DNA of 64,000 nucleotides from Gnetum montanum (GCA_015680685.1 MNCI01034697.1:1170830-1234829), one strand, 5' to 3'; shown: positions 34,070 through 47,060, counted from the first letter of the stretch. Notes: generated by a model from the sequence alone, not told the origin. Made by a program: numbers and translations.

Positions 34070-34848
34070 TGATGAGTTGTTGTTTGCCTGTGTTGACAAG
34101 ATTGCGTTGCCACATGGTTTGCTATGTTAATGTGTATGTGTCAATGCAGTGTCTTGTGTTACGTATATAAATGCATACACTAGTGAAATTTATGACATCT
34201 AATCATTAGTTGCTAGCTGAACCCTTGCATTTTTATCTTTCTAGAGTTATAATATTTTCTAAGTGTCCATAGTAGAAGTTGAGAAGTATACAGATCTTTA
34301 TTCAAGCATTAATGTACCTAAGCACCTTAATGTGAACGATAATAAAGACAAGCTTTCTTGATAAACCTTGTAGCACTTTGAATTAGCTTAATTTTTACTT
34401 CACGCATTCATTATTCATGTAATTTACTTTAATGCTTTTAAGTAATTAATACATACGATTAATTAATGCACATAAGTACAACCACTTTGAGCATAGGTTA
34501 ACACTTGGTAATCTTAGTAGTGTTGCAACATGTCCAGGATGTGTACGGAAAGTGGAAATAGATGCTTATGTTAGGATTAAGGATTAGTTAACAATTTAAT
34601 TACTTTATCTTTAGCACTTAGGTGAATTAATGAAAAACATTAAATGATAAAAATCATATGCCTCAATTACACTTAACCATACCTTTGCACTTGACAAGTG
34701 AAACTAAGAAGACAATGATCACGTCTGTTAGATTCACTGCTTGGACCCAGTGTACTTAGAGAGCTAAACCTTACAGAATTTGACTAGATCACTTGGTGAA
34801 TGCTAGTGATTCATGTGGTTGGGTATAGGGACTGCTCGTTGCTCATCA
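34070..34848 (+). repeat. B 5' LTR (779 bp)
   Basis: TGATGAG start and CTCATCA end. TATATAAATG near 34164-34173; AATAAAG near 34339. U3 differs from the R1/R2 type: it has TTGACAAG/GCGTTGCC/GTCAATGC words related to E's GTCGACGC repeats. Confidence 0.9.
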
Positions 34849-34849
34849 T

Positions 34850-34867
34850 TGGCACCATTTTCAAGGA
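34850..34867 (+). other. B primer binding site
   Basis: TGGCACCATTTTCAAGGA, a decayed tRNA-Asp complement. Confidence 0.72.
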
Positions 34868-34994
34868 CTTTAGTTAGCTATGTGTGCTATCTAGGATAAT
34901 AGTAAAAGCACTAAACAATTGCTAGAATGGTATTAATGATTTATCTTTTTGGAAATATTAGTATTTCAAGTCACACACATTATTAATTGAAAGC

Positions 34995-37030
34995 ATGTCT
35001 CCTTCACATAGGACCAATAATGCATCTTATGATAAAAACACTCATAGTGAACAACCTCAAGTAGGGATTTCTTATTTCATTTTCATCCTTACTACATGCA
35101 AGGACTACATTCAATTGGTGTAGAAAATCTTAGAGGAGATGGAGAAAATATTAGAACAAGGAGGGCCTCGAGGCCTAGGACCTCCTATAAACCTAGAAAA
35201 CATAGATCAAGGGACCATGGGTGGAGATATAAGAGCTATGATAGTTCTCCTAGTTTCTCATCTTTCTCTTCCCTTTCCATGTTTAGTTTTGATGAAGATG
35301 AATGTAGTTATAGAGATAAAGCTCTACTATGGGGTCAAGATAAAGATAGAAAATGAACCCAAGGGAAAAATCAAAGACAACAAAATGAGAATAGATAAGA
35401 TCATCACATTCAGATGAATAGAAATATAGATTATCACCATGATGTATTTGATACAGATGAATCCTTGTTGGCTACTAGGGGTGTGACATAGATTTGGGAG
35501 GTAATTTAAATACCCCAAAGGCATCAAAGGGACAGCTACATCAAATATCTTGATATGCACAACATTCCAAAATTTAGGGGAGGCTACAATTCTGATCCAC
35601 AACATTATTTACAGACCTTGCATGATGCTTGCACCTTGCAAAACATCGAAAGTAAGTGACCAAAGCTTAAGCTCTTCGCTAGGACACTAATAGAAATAGC
35701 TAAAAGTTGGTATAAATAGTTGAAACCTAATTTCATTAACTAATGGTCCATAATGCTAGAACTCTTCAATTAAAAATACCAAACTTATGCAAGAATGTCC
35801 AACCTAAGAAAACAAATCTAGGGATAAAAGGTAGAAAAACATGAATCCTTGGATGTGGCCTTGGATAGATACTATTCTCTATTACATAGATGTCTAGGCC
35901 ATGATTTTTCTCAAAAAGAACAAGTTTTTCACATCATGAATGGGCTTAGTAATAAAATGAGAGAGACTCTTGGAATTTATGCCCATGGTTAGTTATACAA
36001 ATTGAAAGCTTATTAGATACAAAGGCTAATCGAGAGGGTGGAAAAAGAAGAAAGAGAGCTATGTAAATGAGCGAATGTAGAGGAATATAACTGGAACCTA
36101 GCTCTTCATAATAAGAGGGTCCATATCTATGATGAGAAAAAATAGGTTGCTTTTGATGAGGTTATTTCACAATAAACCTTGCCAATAAAAAAAGCCTATT
36201 ATTGAGTTGGAAGTAAGGCTAGATATGATGTGGGAGTTGATGAATGAAAAAGTTACAACTTACATAAAAACTGTAGAGGAGAGGATAACACGAAAAGAAT
36301 CAAGTGATCAAAATAAGAAGAGGAAAAAGAACTAAGAAACTAATAGGATCACTTATTGGAAAAAAGGAAATATGGCTATAGGTAAAGAGGCTAGAGACTC
36401 AACCATAGAAGATGATGATGGATGTGACATCTGCCTATATGGCCATCCAAAGGGCTATCACCTAGTCATGTTACATCTACATGCATATTGGGCTTTTTCT
36501 TTGAATCCCAAGTTTGTACAAAAGAAAATGTGTAGGAAATTACCTTTTTCACAAGCTACTTATAGAAAATCCTACAACCAACTGTACTATCCTAGTGGTA
36601 CTTCTTATTAGCCTCAAAACTACTATCAACCGTAGTGGCAAAACCCATAGTCATGGGGAGGGCCATCATCAAACCAGCACTACCCTTATTACGAGTTAGA
36701 CTTGTACGTACATTATGTTCAATAACTTGGTTTCCTAACTGGTTCTACTTTCTCTACCTCAAATCACTACTACCACTCTCTTAAATATCATCAACATGCA
36801 ACATCTTCTATGGGATCAGCAACTCATGCCTCTCACCCTCCATGATATCCTCAATATTCTCACAGTTCTCTCCACCATATGTTACTACCAACAACACAAG
36901 AAGGTTTGACACTGCAACATCAATGAAAGAATGCCACTTGTGTTGTGAACATACATGAAAATGAACATGTTAGTAGATCTTTACAGAAATCTAGGAAATG
37001 TTCCTTCTTTAGGATGGTTCCCACTCATGT
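34995..37030 (+). pseudogene. B gag, broken
   Basis: ATG 34995 (MSPSHRTNNASYD). The HPDEY N-terminal segment of R1/R2/D is absent. The capsid core is traceable across frames (LDMHNIPKFRGGYNSDPQHYLQ-like DNA around 35550-35615, then GLSNKMRETLGIYA near 35940). A zinc-knuckle relic CDICLYGHPKGYH near 36423 has its last Cys replaced by His. The tail has the PQSWGGP-type word near 36648. After about 37030 no protease motif appears, so the reading passes into non-coding DNA. Confidence 0.75.
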
Positions 37031-39416
37031 GAATAAGACACGTAGATCTAGTAGCTCACTGAAACCAACATAAGGCCAATCTGGTGCAACACCCTTGTAG
37101 AAATAATGTCTCCTAATCCCACGCAAGAGCCAACAACTATCTCCACCCCAACAAAAAACATAAAATATAAACTTATCATTGAGGAGAGATAGAACATTCC
37201 ATGCATTACTAGTAATAAAAAAGGGTACAATTGTGAGTTAAAGGTTCAAAGTGTTCACACAATTCCTACATCAGCCCACAACAAACATAAGGAACAAGAG
37301 TGTGTGCAAAACTAAGTCCACAAGATAGCCAATAAACCAAAGGACACCAATGGCTCGTAAATGAGAATGCTGAACTATTCAAATAATGCATGAAAACATA
37401 TAATCAAATTAGTAGTTCTTGTCTTAGCCATGAACTTTGTTATGGGGGAGATGCCCCATTTTGAATTAACAACTAATAAGTGCTTTTTCTTTTTGGTTTT
37501 ACACCATTTTAGTATATTTCTCTCTTTCTTAAATATTTTACACTTCTATATTTTACTTTATTTGGTTTGGATTTCTTTTATGCTTTTCTTATGTTTTGTT
37601 GTCCTTTATTGCTGCTAAGACTTAGTGTAGTTATAGTTGTTAATTGATGGTTGTTTGTATTATAATGTTATTTGATTGCTAATTTTTGAATTTAATCTTT
37701 GAATTTTGGTGTTGATAACTAAGACATGATTTCTTTTACATTATAACAGGAAGTGAGTCCATGTCATCCATCCATTCACAAAAATCTATGGTGTTCCCTT
37801 GTTTTGGAAATATGCGATCCCTTCTTAAATGAAACTTTTAAAAAACTTGTGACCTTGGTAGTTTTCAAACCTAGAAAGGATTAAATGGATAGACAAGGGT
37901 GTGACTTGAAGGGGATTTGGTGCTCTTTGTACTTGCCTACCCTCTTAGATGCATGAGTGTTTATATGGATTTCTCACCATTCCCTTGTAGACCAATAATA
38001 AGAAGCTAAGTCTTTGCATGGTGTTGTTCCCATCCAAAAATCCAAAAATCCATAAAAAAAAAACACACAACACAATAATGGGAATTTAAAGCACACCCCT
38101 TAGAAAAAATAATGGGCTGCAAGCACCATTTATGGAACTAGAAAAACATGTTACCCATGACTGATGGTCTCCTCTAACTAAGGTTCATCTCACTTCTTAC
38201 TTCTTTTTTCTTCTCTTATAGGAATGGTGGTTAATCTATGGGAATATTCTTGTGTCTAGAGAAGGTAAATTGGTCTTAGAGTGTCAATGCAAAGTCATAG
38301 AAAGTGGTTGGTTTTAATTTTGACTAAGGATGGATGTTATCAAGTCATATTAACCATCAAAATCTACAAGGGATTTCATGTGACCCTGATACAAGAATCC
38401 ATTCCACTCTCCAGCTCATCCACCTATGCTTTCCATATTTCACCTCATTGCCTCTTTTCATGTTTTCTAAAATTTCTTAGTTTGATGTGTCAAAGTTCTT
38501 AGATAGTTTCTTTGATGATTTGATTCTTAAGTAACCATAATCATTAGTCACTCATGGGGCTCATGGACTCCTTGGTTTGAGGGCATGCAAGGGCATCAAG
38601 GGCATGAGCTTGCTATGGGGAGGATCCACTTACATACCCCTTGGTTCAGCTAGTTAAGTTCCTCATCCCTTAGGCATTTTGCATTCAAATATTTTGTGCT
38701 CCATGTTAGTTACATCTAGTTGTGCACTCCTTCATGAAATTTCTCCATTATTTTCAAAATTAAATCTACTCTTTTTAAAAATATCTAGTCCTCTTTATGC
38801 ATTTCATCGTGATGTTGGCTTCGTGAGCTTTCTTTGAACTCCAATTTTATGTTAAAAATCTTTGTTTTCCCCTTATTTTTTTAATGCTAAAAATTTTGTC
38901 TATTCACTACATCGATGTGATCCCATCAATGTAGTTGGCTACGTCAACATGATTCCATCGATGCAAGACAAAAATTCTATAAATAGTGCCCAATGCTTAG
39001 TGAATTTTTGTCACTTACTCTCAAATGGGGAAGGAGGTTTTGTAATTTTTAGAGCCCAAAACCTTCCAGAGCCCATAACTTTCAAACCACTTGTCTAATT
39101 AACCTTGTTCTTCTGTCCTATAGCTACTGGAGGTGAGGTCTACATTGTGGGGGCCACAAACCTTAGGTTTTTGATAAATTTTTTTGAATTTTTTCTAACT
39201 CCCACAAGGTTTAACTAATAAAATAATATTAAAATCACTAATTTATGAGTTAAAGCTTTCCAACAAACTCTGGTAGACACTAAAATAAAATAATAATAAA
39301 TAATATTAAAATAATCAAACCTTCCATGATCACAACTTAGCCAAGTGTAACTAAGGTACTTAAGTGTTCCAAAGTTACACATTAAACACTAATCCTTGAT
39401 CATGTTGTGATTATAG
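37031..39416 (+). other. B region lacking pol, and 3' non-coding block
   Basis: 37031-37430 is undetermined filler where protease to integrase should lie. The pol-end word TATGGGGGAGATGCCCC is at 37438-37456. Then follow a T-rich run, the block shared with R1/R2/D (37750-37910), a stem-loop (38030-38098), the GGGGAGGA module (38560-38632), and a G-run word (39146-39156) at the position of R2's third PPT-like copy. The region ends in an acceptor-like tract. Confidence 0.7.
38030..38098 (+). other. B conserved stem-loop
   Basis: Left GGTGTTGTTCCCAT, right ATGGGAATTTAAAGCACACC. Inner stem TTCCCAT/ATGGGAA is perfect and differs from R1/R2 by paired changes. Confidence 0.7.
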
Positions 39417-39419
39417 ATA
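39398..39419 (+). promoter_or_regulatory. B splice-acceptor-like tract
   Basis: GATCATGTTGTGATTATAG ends at 39416. The following codon is ATA where X and E have ATG, so the start codon is probably mutated. Confidence 0.45.
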
Positions 39420-42240
39420 GCACCAAGACCTAAGCATCCATAGGAAGGAGGACCATCCCAGCCAAGGAATAAGTGACCCAAAACTAGAAGGGACCAACAA
39501 CAAGAACAAACCTAAGGAGCAGGTAGCTAAAACTCATGTAACGAGACCTCTTTGGAAGGAGCCCAAAGTGGAATCTATTTGTAAGATTCCCCAAGCTAAA
39601 ATAGAGCAATCCCACTAGGATGAGGCACTAGGACCAAGGCTAAGTCTTGAGGTCACTTTGATGGATGCCTGCATTAGGCAAATTTAGTCTAAGGAAATTC
39701 AATGTTTAGTTATTTTAGAGTTTAACTTTGGAACCTTGTTAGAATTTTTCCTAGAAGATATTAGAATGTAGCTATAGAGCTCTCACATGTGGCCCATCAT
39801 TATTTCTAGTGAGAAGTGGTACATAGAAGAGACATATCTCTTCTAGAACAATAGGCAACCAGATGCCACTATGAAGATCAAGGACATTAGTATGTCCTAC
39901 TTGGTGGAGGCCATCTCTCAAGCCCTTGGTTTGCTTGAAACTGGAACTAATTTGGTAGAGATCTTGATACAAGTGGACCTAGAGGTGAAAGAGGAGTGGG
40001 TCTAGTGGTGCTATGGAGTGGACCACAAAGAGTATGGTGCACTCACAATGGTAGAATGTGTCTACTTTAAGATCGCAACCTACCACCTCAATCTAATGAT
40101 AAGGCCAAGTAAGATGATAGATTATTCCACATGTGTGTGCATCTCTCCAATTGGGAAATTCCTAGTCAACCTTCCATAGCCGATCCACCCTGTGATAGAA
40201 AAGCAATTCAAGGAAAATGAGCATGGGAGGAAGGCACTCCCCTTTCCATGCCTAATTTGAAAATTGTGCAAAAGGGGAGGAATAGCTCACTATTCCAATG
40301 ACACACTTAGACATGCTCCTACCACCTCTTGGATGGAAATGATGAAAGATAACATCCCTACAACAATGAAAGAAGAGGAGCATCCACCATTACCACCCAT
40401 TCATGAAACAACGCTAGAGGCTTGTGTTGTCATGGAGCACATGCAGAAACTATATGATCAACTCTTACAATAGTAACAAGCTAGTCTAAGTGGTGACACA
40501 TCTATCTACCAATCATCCTTGAGCCATCTTAATGAGGTAGCTCATACTATAAGTTGGTTAGAGGACACAGTGCCAAACTTCTCTACCTAAAGAATGCAAG
40601 TGCCCACACACTTGAATCCTAATACCCAAGAGGTAACAATTTCCATCCAAAGATAGCAATAATTTCTAGATATCTTTGGAACTGCTACTACATTCTTAGC
40701 GTGCTTGGAGAAAGGTGATAGGGAAAATGTCTTGGTGATGGAGTACAAAAAGCAGAAAATAGTTGCCAAGTCAATGGCTGATAGAGTGGAAAAAGCCTTA
40801 AATGTTCCTATGGCATCTATGTTAGATAGTGCTACACTTAAAGATGTGCAGACATTTGCAAGAGTGTCCAGTGGAAGATTTAGCATACCCTAGTATGAGG
40901 AGTTTCTAGAACAACTAGTGGAAACCTAACAATTGAATTTGGAGATCTTTGATCTTTTAGATGACATCACTACTATCCATTTGATGTTGCTAGAGGCAAT
41001 ACTTGATTACTAACACATAGCTCAAGGTAGCCATAGAGCAAAATCAACACTTGGCTGTTGAAGTTGTGGAATTAAGAGCCCACCTCTCTAATCCCATTAT
41101 ACTTATCCAAGCTATAACTAGGGATGAAGCTTTTTAGTAGCTTCAATCCAAACTTCAAGAGGTTGAGTACGTGAAGGAGTTGAAAATCTTTGATCAGTCC
41201 TTAGTTGATGTCACTATCTACAACATTCAGAAGAACTTGTTAGAGGTTCATTAGGAGAATGTCATTATGACGAAGGACAATCATTACCTACATAATGTTG
41301 AGATCTATAAAGAGAAAAAGGTTGAATATATGAGACAATAGTAGGAGTAGCTTGCCAAGGTAACTATGGATTTGAGGAGGTTGGTAGTAGAAAATTATAA
41401 TCTCTCGATGAAGGAGGTTCATGCCCTTCACCGAAAATTTGTAACTAAAATTTCCACCTAGAAGAATGAGGTCCTTAAATTCAAAAGGGTCAAGAATCAC
41501 TATAAGGACTAGGTTCAATTGTAGAAGGAAATCACTAACAAACATATCCAACTAGTGAAGGCGAATGTTAATTAGGCCCTCTAGTAGCTTTAATAAGGAG
41601 GTGACGTGTGGCAACCTACCATCTTTAATGGGCTAAATGTGTATAACAAAGAAAAAATCCATTCAAGGAGTTGTAGATCAATGAGATGACTAAAGACATG
41701 AAGCTCGCCAACCTCCAATATGCAAAATTGGCAATGATGACTACTAGAAGGCCACAGTTAGATTTGAAAAAGGAAGTGACCAGCTCGTTCCTATTATATG
41801 AGGTTAAGTTCAAGCATCATAAGAAGATGAAGTAGAAACTTAAAACAACAAATGCTAAACTTGAAGTTCTCAAAGCATGCTTCACTGATCAAAGAACAAC
41901 AACTAATAACCTAGCTTGTAGAATGAATGACTACCAAGAATTGCAAAATTATATCAAGGCATTCGATGTGGAATGACAATAATTTGTAGCTTGGTTTGTC
42001 AACATGAAGGAGTTGTTTTCTACAATGCCCTGTCTATGGGATATTCTTATAGTAGCCCACATTAGTGATGTTGTGTTGACCATGTACAATCTCTAGAGTA
42101 GGGAGGAGAAGATGTAAGCATTACTGGATGCTTTGCGTCTTCCACTAGTAGTCATAGTTGTAGAAAAACAGCCAGAACCACAGCTCCAACCATAATAGCT
42201 GTGTGCATCTCATGAACCTCCACTACCTAGGACCGTCTGA
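39417..42240 (+). pseudogene. B third ORF, homologue of X third ORF
   Basis: Colinear with 30351-33138. Shared blocks include VEAISQALGLLETGTN, VYFKIATYHLNLMIRP, CISPIGKFLVNLP, LPFPCLI.KLCKRGGI (40240-40290), a long helix-forming, Lys/Glu/Leu-rich region (~40690-41830), and the C-terminus FVAWFVNMKELFSTMPC (~41990) ending EPPLPRTV-stop at 42240. At least a dozen stops and several frameshifts are present. Conservation of the domain order in an element that lost pol suggests that the protein, or its RNA, mattered to the element. Confidence 0.7.
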
Positions 42241-42483
42241 TTTTCTTCCCCATCTCCATTCCACTAGAGGAGTTGTGCTGTTAGTTTTCATCATGGTATT
42301 TAATTTTGTTGTCATGAACACCAATTTTTTTTTTTAAAAAAAATTGTAAATTCATACACTTGGGCACTTAGCATTTGTTTGAGTTAGTTTGTGTGTCAGT
42401 TAGTTAGTCAATAATCCCATACCTTCACAAAATTTTGTAAGAAGCTTGTTCCTTCTATTGTTAACTCAAGGTTGAGTTTTCAT

Positions 42484-42498
42484 TCAGTCATGGAGGTA
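42484..42498 (+). other. B polypurine tract
   Basis: TCAGTCATGGAGGTA precedes the LTR start; one G of the run is A. Confidence 0.82.
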
Positions 42499-43311
42499 TG
42501 ATGAGTTATCATCTTCCTACATTGATGAGATCTCGTTGCAGCGATCTCTTTGATGTGATCTCATTAATGTGTGGTTTGTCGTGTTAACACGTACACGTCG
42601 ACACTGTGTTTTATGTCATCTATATAAATGTGCACACATGCTACATTTATGGCATTTGATCATTAGCTACTAGATAAACTCTTGCATTTTTATCTTTCCA
42701 AAGTTAGAGTACTTTCTAAGTGCTTATAAGAGGAGTTGAGAAGTGTATGAATCTTTGTTCGAGCACTAATGTACTTGAGTACCTCAATGTGAACGAAAAT
42801 AAAGATGAGCTTTCTTGGTAAACTTGCAGCACTTGAACTTAGGTTAATGTTTATTTCATGCATTCATTATTCATGCAATTTACTTTAATGCTTTTAAGTA
42901 ATTAATTCATACAATTAATTAATGCACATAAGTATGACCACTTCAAGCATATGTTAATGCTTCGTAATCCTAGTAGCGCCTAACGCTTGGTAACTTAGTA
43001 GCATTGCAACGTGTTCAGGATGTGTACGAAAAATCGAAATGGATGCTTATGTTAACCATTTAATTACTTTATCTTTAGCACTTAGGAAAATTAATGAAAA
43101 ACAAAAAATGATAAAAATCATGTGCCTTACTTACACTTAACCATACCTTTGCACTACACAAGTGAAATTGAGAAACCAATGATCATGTTTGTTAGATTCA
43201 CTATCTAGACCTAGTGTACTTAGAGAGCTAAAGTTTGTAGAATTCAACCAGATCACTTAGTGAAAGAAAATGATTTGTATGGTTGGGCATAGGGACTGGT
43301 TTCTCTCATTA
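42499..43311 (+). repeat. B 3' LTR (813 bp)
   Basis: Matches 34070-34848. It has ~35 bp extra, including a second GATCTC-type word and a duplicated TTGGTAA/CTTAGTAGC piece near 42960-43010. Ends CTCATTA. Confidence 0.9.
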
Positions 43312-43316
43312 ATATA

Positions 43317-43472
43317 CTTGAACTTCACTAACTTCAAGTTGAAAGAAAACAATCATGAACCTACTATCAATTCCTAGCATACTTACATTGTCCATCCACG
43401 GATTACAATTTGGTCATGTGCATGCACTCATGGCTTGTATGGTGAAGTGTTGGGATACCCTACCACTCATCA
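43317..43472 (+). repeat. X 3' LTR, second part
   Basis: Resumes CTTGAACTTCACTAAC as in 14519-14682 and ends CTCATCA; followed by ATAGG (43473-43477), X's target duplication. Confidence 0.92.
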
Positions 43473-44364
43473 ATAGGTAACAAGAAGCATAATGATAATG
43501 GGTAGTAGGTGATGGTTTGTAAGAAAGATAACAAAGGATTGGATGGCAAAACTAATAGATAAGTTATACCATGGAGGAAAGATAAGGAGAATATAAGAGA
43601 ATGTAATCAGATTTAAAGGAGTAATCTCAACTTGGAGATCAAAATTTTCATCTATGGCCTCACGATACCTTTGTTAGCAAGGGTTTAGAATACTTGTCCT
43701 TCTCAAAAAACCAACAAAAGAGTTAACAACAACAACAACAATAAAAAATATTGTAAATTGAAGTTAAAATACCTTTGATTCCTTTATTCCAAGTTGTAGT
43801 AGTATCATGTAGAAGTCTCAAATAATAATGGAAGTGGAAACAATATATTACATTAGGTACCTTAGTCATTAAATATGATCATTTTTACATAGAATTATAC
43901 TAACCTTAACATCCTAGATAAATTGAATTTTATGAAGAATAGGGTGTAACAACAAAATGGAGACATTATCATATTATAAAAGACAGGGTTGCCAAGAATT
44001 TCTTAGATTACTTGTTTTGGTTGGGATGTGTAGAGGTCGTTAGGTGGAACAATTGTAAGCTAGCTTACCTTTGAAAATTTTCATTTAATATTATGGAGCA
44101 CAAGTGCAATAGAAACTTTTGGGAATAAAGTGCAAAGAACTAAAGATCCTCAAAGTGCTTCATGGTGAAAAGAAGAGTTTTAAGAAAGCAATCATAGACA
44201 CTATAGTAGGAAAGAATTAGATAATTGACACAACTAGAACATGATCCTTAATGAAGTCATTGTGTGGATGTGGGGATGTTTCAATATTTGGAACAAGTGG
44301 AAGAACTTAATAAGTTACCCCTTCCCTTGGTGTGCTTCACTTGAAAGTAGTCAAATGGCTTTGG

Positions 44365-44560
44365 CCATTGGTAGGACTCGAACCTATCTATGACATGCTC
44401 TTGAACCTAGAAATAGTTATAATATAGGTATACCGAAAGATATATAATCTAATTAAAACTTTATAACTTTGCATTACCCACTAGAATTAAACCCATGACT
44501 TGGAGTGTCATGTCAAGAGTCTTACCACTTGGCTAACACCTCATTATTCATTCTCTATCT
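44365..44560 (-). repeat. tRNA-like (SINE-type) fragments
   Basis: The minus strand reads GGTGTTAGCCAAGTGGTAAG (box A-like, ~44553-44534), followed by GGGTTTAATTC (box B-like). About 100 nt further on it reads ATAGATAGGTTCGAGTCC with a perfect box B GGTTCGAGTCC (~44387-44377). They resemble heads of tRNA-derived SINEs. No cloverleaf folds cleanly, so this is not called as a tRNA gene. No A-tail or duplication was found. Confidence 0.4.
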
Positions 44561-45374
44561 ATTATAATAAACATTATATGGCTATGAATTATCTCAAGAT
44601 GATTGAGTATCCCATAAGTAGGTTCAATTTCTACTACATTAAATTTCATTAGATGAATACCTAAGCATTAAAATATTAGAATGTAGATCAAAGGTGAAAG
44701 ATTATGAAAAGAAAAGGTATTAAGAGGTTTTGGCTATTAATATAAGCATGGTGTTGGTAGATGAAGTAGTTAAGTCATGTAGCCAAGATAATTTCTACTA
44801 AGCTCATATTATTTTAGAGAAATTTTAAAATAATAAATTTAAGGTTTTTCCTTTATTCTCTGCTAGACCAATTTGAAAATTTTGTACTCTCTCTTTTTGG
44901 CCCATTTCTTTAAGAATAGTTTCTAAGTTTGGTTCATATTATTTGAGATGTATATGTTTATTATGTTAACATCTAAAAAATGTAAATGTGAATATTGATT
45001 TTCATTTATTTTCATAATACTTGTAGTTATCTTTGCTACTAGATTCATATAAAATACTCCTTATTTTTAAAATCAAATTTGCATGCCTTACTTCTAATTC
45101 TATCACTTATGTTCTTCTTCTTCTTTGTTTTTGTTTTAGTTCTTTTTTCCTAGTTTCATAACTTGTTCCATAACTTGCTATGAAAATTGCTTCTTAAACT
45201 ATTCCAAAACTATAAATTTCTAAGTTAGCTATATATTTTGGAGTTGATTAAATCCTCCGCAACCTTCTCTTATATGTCTTTGTCTGCCCACTTTTTTAGC
45301 AATGGTGGGATAGATAACATTGTTTAAATATATTTTTGATTGATGAAATCTTCTAACTTTCTTCATGATCTTGT

Positions 45375-45440
45375 GATTACATTATTCTACTTAAAATTTA
45401 GAGGTTGTGAGTTCAAACTTTTTATTTTGCTCTCTCTCTC
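45375..45440 (+). repeat. Possible tRNA-derived SINE trace
   Basis: AGAGGTTGTGAGTTCAAACT resembles a box B context, with a weak box A-like piece ~40 nt upstream (TTGTGATTACATTATTC). A (CT)n stretch follows. Confidence 0.3.
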
Positions 45441-46479
45441 TCTAATCTATTATAACTTCCATTTTTTTTACAATTATTTTTCATTTCTTTACAATTTTTT
45501 TTGGTATGCCATTGCATATCATAGCTTCCATTTTCTTTATTTTTTTCAAAGTAGACACATAAATATAGCATTGTAGATTATAGCTTTGATATGGATCAAA
45601 GAGCATGACATTGCATATTAGAGCTTCCATTTGTTTTTAGTTTTAGCCAATCTATAAAAGTGGTACTAGCAAAATTTTCTAATTCTTTTTCACTCAAATT
45701 ATAGCTATAAACCATAGAATTCACTTTCCTAACTTTTTTTTTTTTTTGCTAAGAGCACGATTGTAGATTATAGAATACAAACATTTGTTTTAGGTGGGTT
45801 TGATTGTAGCTCAACTTTGAAGATTAAAAAGTGAAACCTCATAAAAATTCATCTATTTAATATAATGTTCTAAAATAGGCCATGTCATAGTTACATCATT
45901 ACGTAGGTAGAGATAGGTTACATGGTCATGGTCATGGTCAAATAAACTGTGCAATATATTTTGGGGGTAAATATTGTTTAAAAAAATGTTTCAGGTTCCA
46001 AGACTTCTTTTATATTAATTTATTTTAAAATTTGATGTAATTATCAAACATTCCTCTGATTATCATTAATGTCATCTTGCCTTAGATCTTTCAATGTAGA
46101 AGGATTAAGAAAAAACCAAACCAAATGAATTATCATTTAAGATATGTTTCTCAACTAGTGTAGCTCAAATTTTGTGAAGTATATTATAAAGGTCTTTTGA
46201 ATGATCCTTAGCTTTAAAGGCATATATTCCCACTTCACATCTATAAAATAATATCATAAATCAACTTTGATAAAAGAGGTAAGACTTGAAAAAGCCCTTC
46301 AATAAATTTATGTAACAGTTCATTTTAAAAATTCATAATATTATTGTTAGCTAACACATTGGAATCAAATCGACACTATGCTTAGAGAGTTAAGTAAGTT
46401 TGGAAAATACATTTTTTTTCCAAATAATAGCTTAAGAGGAATTAGTAAAATCAATTAGCTTGTTCTTATTAGTATTATG

Positions 46480-47060
46480 TTGTATGAGCTAAGGCTATAT
46501 ATAATCATTATTTTTATCTTACAAATCTTAAGTTAGATATACTTAATTTCCCAAGTCAAATAACATTTATATTCTTTGTAGATTTCTCTAAAGTCTATGA
46601 TTCACTTGTTCAAAGCAAGTTATAGAAGTGTTTCAAAAATGTAGGACTTCTGAGCACTAGCATTGCTATTTACCATATGAAAACTTCACAAAAATGTAGC
46701 CATCTAGTTTATAGATAAGTAAGGAAAAAGAAATAAAGAAAAATTTTATTTAATAGTTTTATTAATATAGAACAAGAATTTCTTATCTCTTTTTACCTTT
46801 GGGCATTTTATTAATGAACTTAAAGAGTGGATGCATAAATCACAACCTTGATTTGTAACTACAATTGAAAATAATTTTACTAGAATCTTAATTTAAGCTA
46901 ATCATACTATTTGCAACATGCAAGAATATTACTTTATGCTAATCATATTGTTTGAATTTATAAAAGATCTAGCTCTTTATAAATGAAAATGGTGAAAATG
47001 AACTCATGTAGTTAACCCCATTTTGTGGGGACAAGGCTAGAATGATGATGATGATACTAT
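46480..47060 (+). pseudogene. LINE remnants (RT motifs and RTE-type 3' end)
   Basis: LFVDFSKVYDSL near 46565-46605 matches LINE RT motif A. FINELKEWMHKS (~46808-46845) and LLYANHIV (~46930-46953) match the region around the catalytic YADD; here both Asp codons are changed (N, H). At 47000-47056 the sequence THVVNPILWG plus (GAT)n matches the RTE-type 3' end seen at 9740. Either one LINE with an internal deletion, or two juxtaposed fragments. Confidence 0.6.

Larger units (their letters stand above)
34070..43311 (+). mobile_element. B: pol-less Athila-like element nested in X 3' LTR
   Basis: 9,242 bp, TGATGAG...CTCATTA. Target duplication is ATACA (34065-34069) and ATATA (43312-43316), one C-to-T apart; the empty site in the X 5' LTR reads AACCATACACTTGAAC. 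Order: LTR, PBS, short-N-terminus gag, then no protease, RT or integrase, ~2 kb non-coding with stem-loop, third ORF, PPT, LTR. It keeps the third ORF although all of pol is gone. LTRs look about 85% identical by eye. Confidence 0.92.
13804..43472 (+). mobile_element. X: autonomous-type Athila-like element hosting two nested insertions
   Basis: The span is 29,669 bp; removing R2, B and their duplicated target bases leaves about 13.3 kb. Flanking duplications ATAGG are perfect. Order: 5' LTR, tRNA-Asp PBS, gag, protease, RT-RNase H, integrase, ~2.2 kb non-coding, third ORF, PPT, 3' LTR. R2 interrupts gag at 15935/23017 and B interrupts the 3' LTR at 34069/43317. The LTRs look about 80-85% identical by eye, so X is older than R1/R2, as the nesting requires. 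Size and order fit Athila-type elements with an extra ORF in the env position. Confidence 0.93.
43478..46470. other. Flank between X and D; simple repeats, SINE-like traces
   Basis: No protein gene supported. Simple tracts: (CT)n 45430-45443, a T run near 45735. The tRNA-like pieces listed separately are the only recognisable elements. Confidence 0.5.

Noticed and set aside
44365-44560. Possible functional tRNA genes
   Set aside because: Box A and B occur, but no complete acceptor or anticodon stem can be formed, and box B of the first piece is degenerate.
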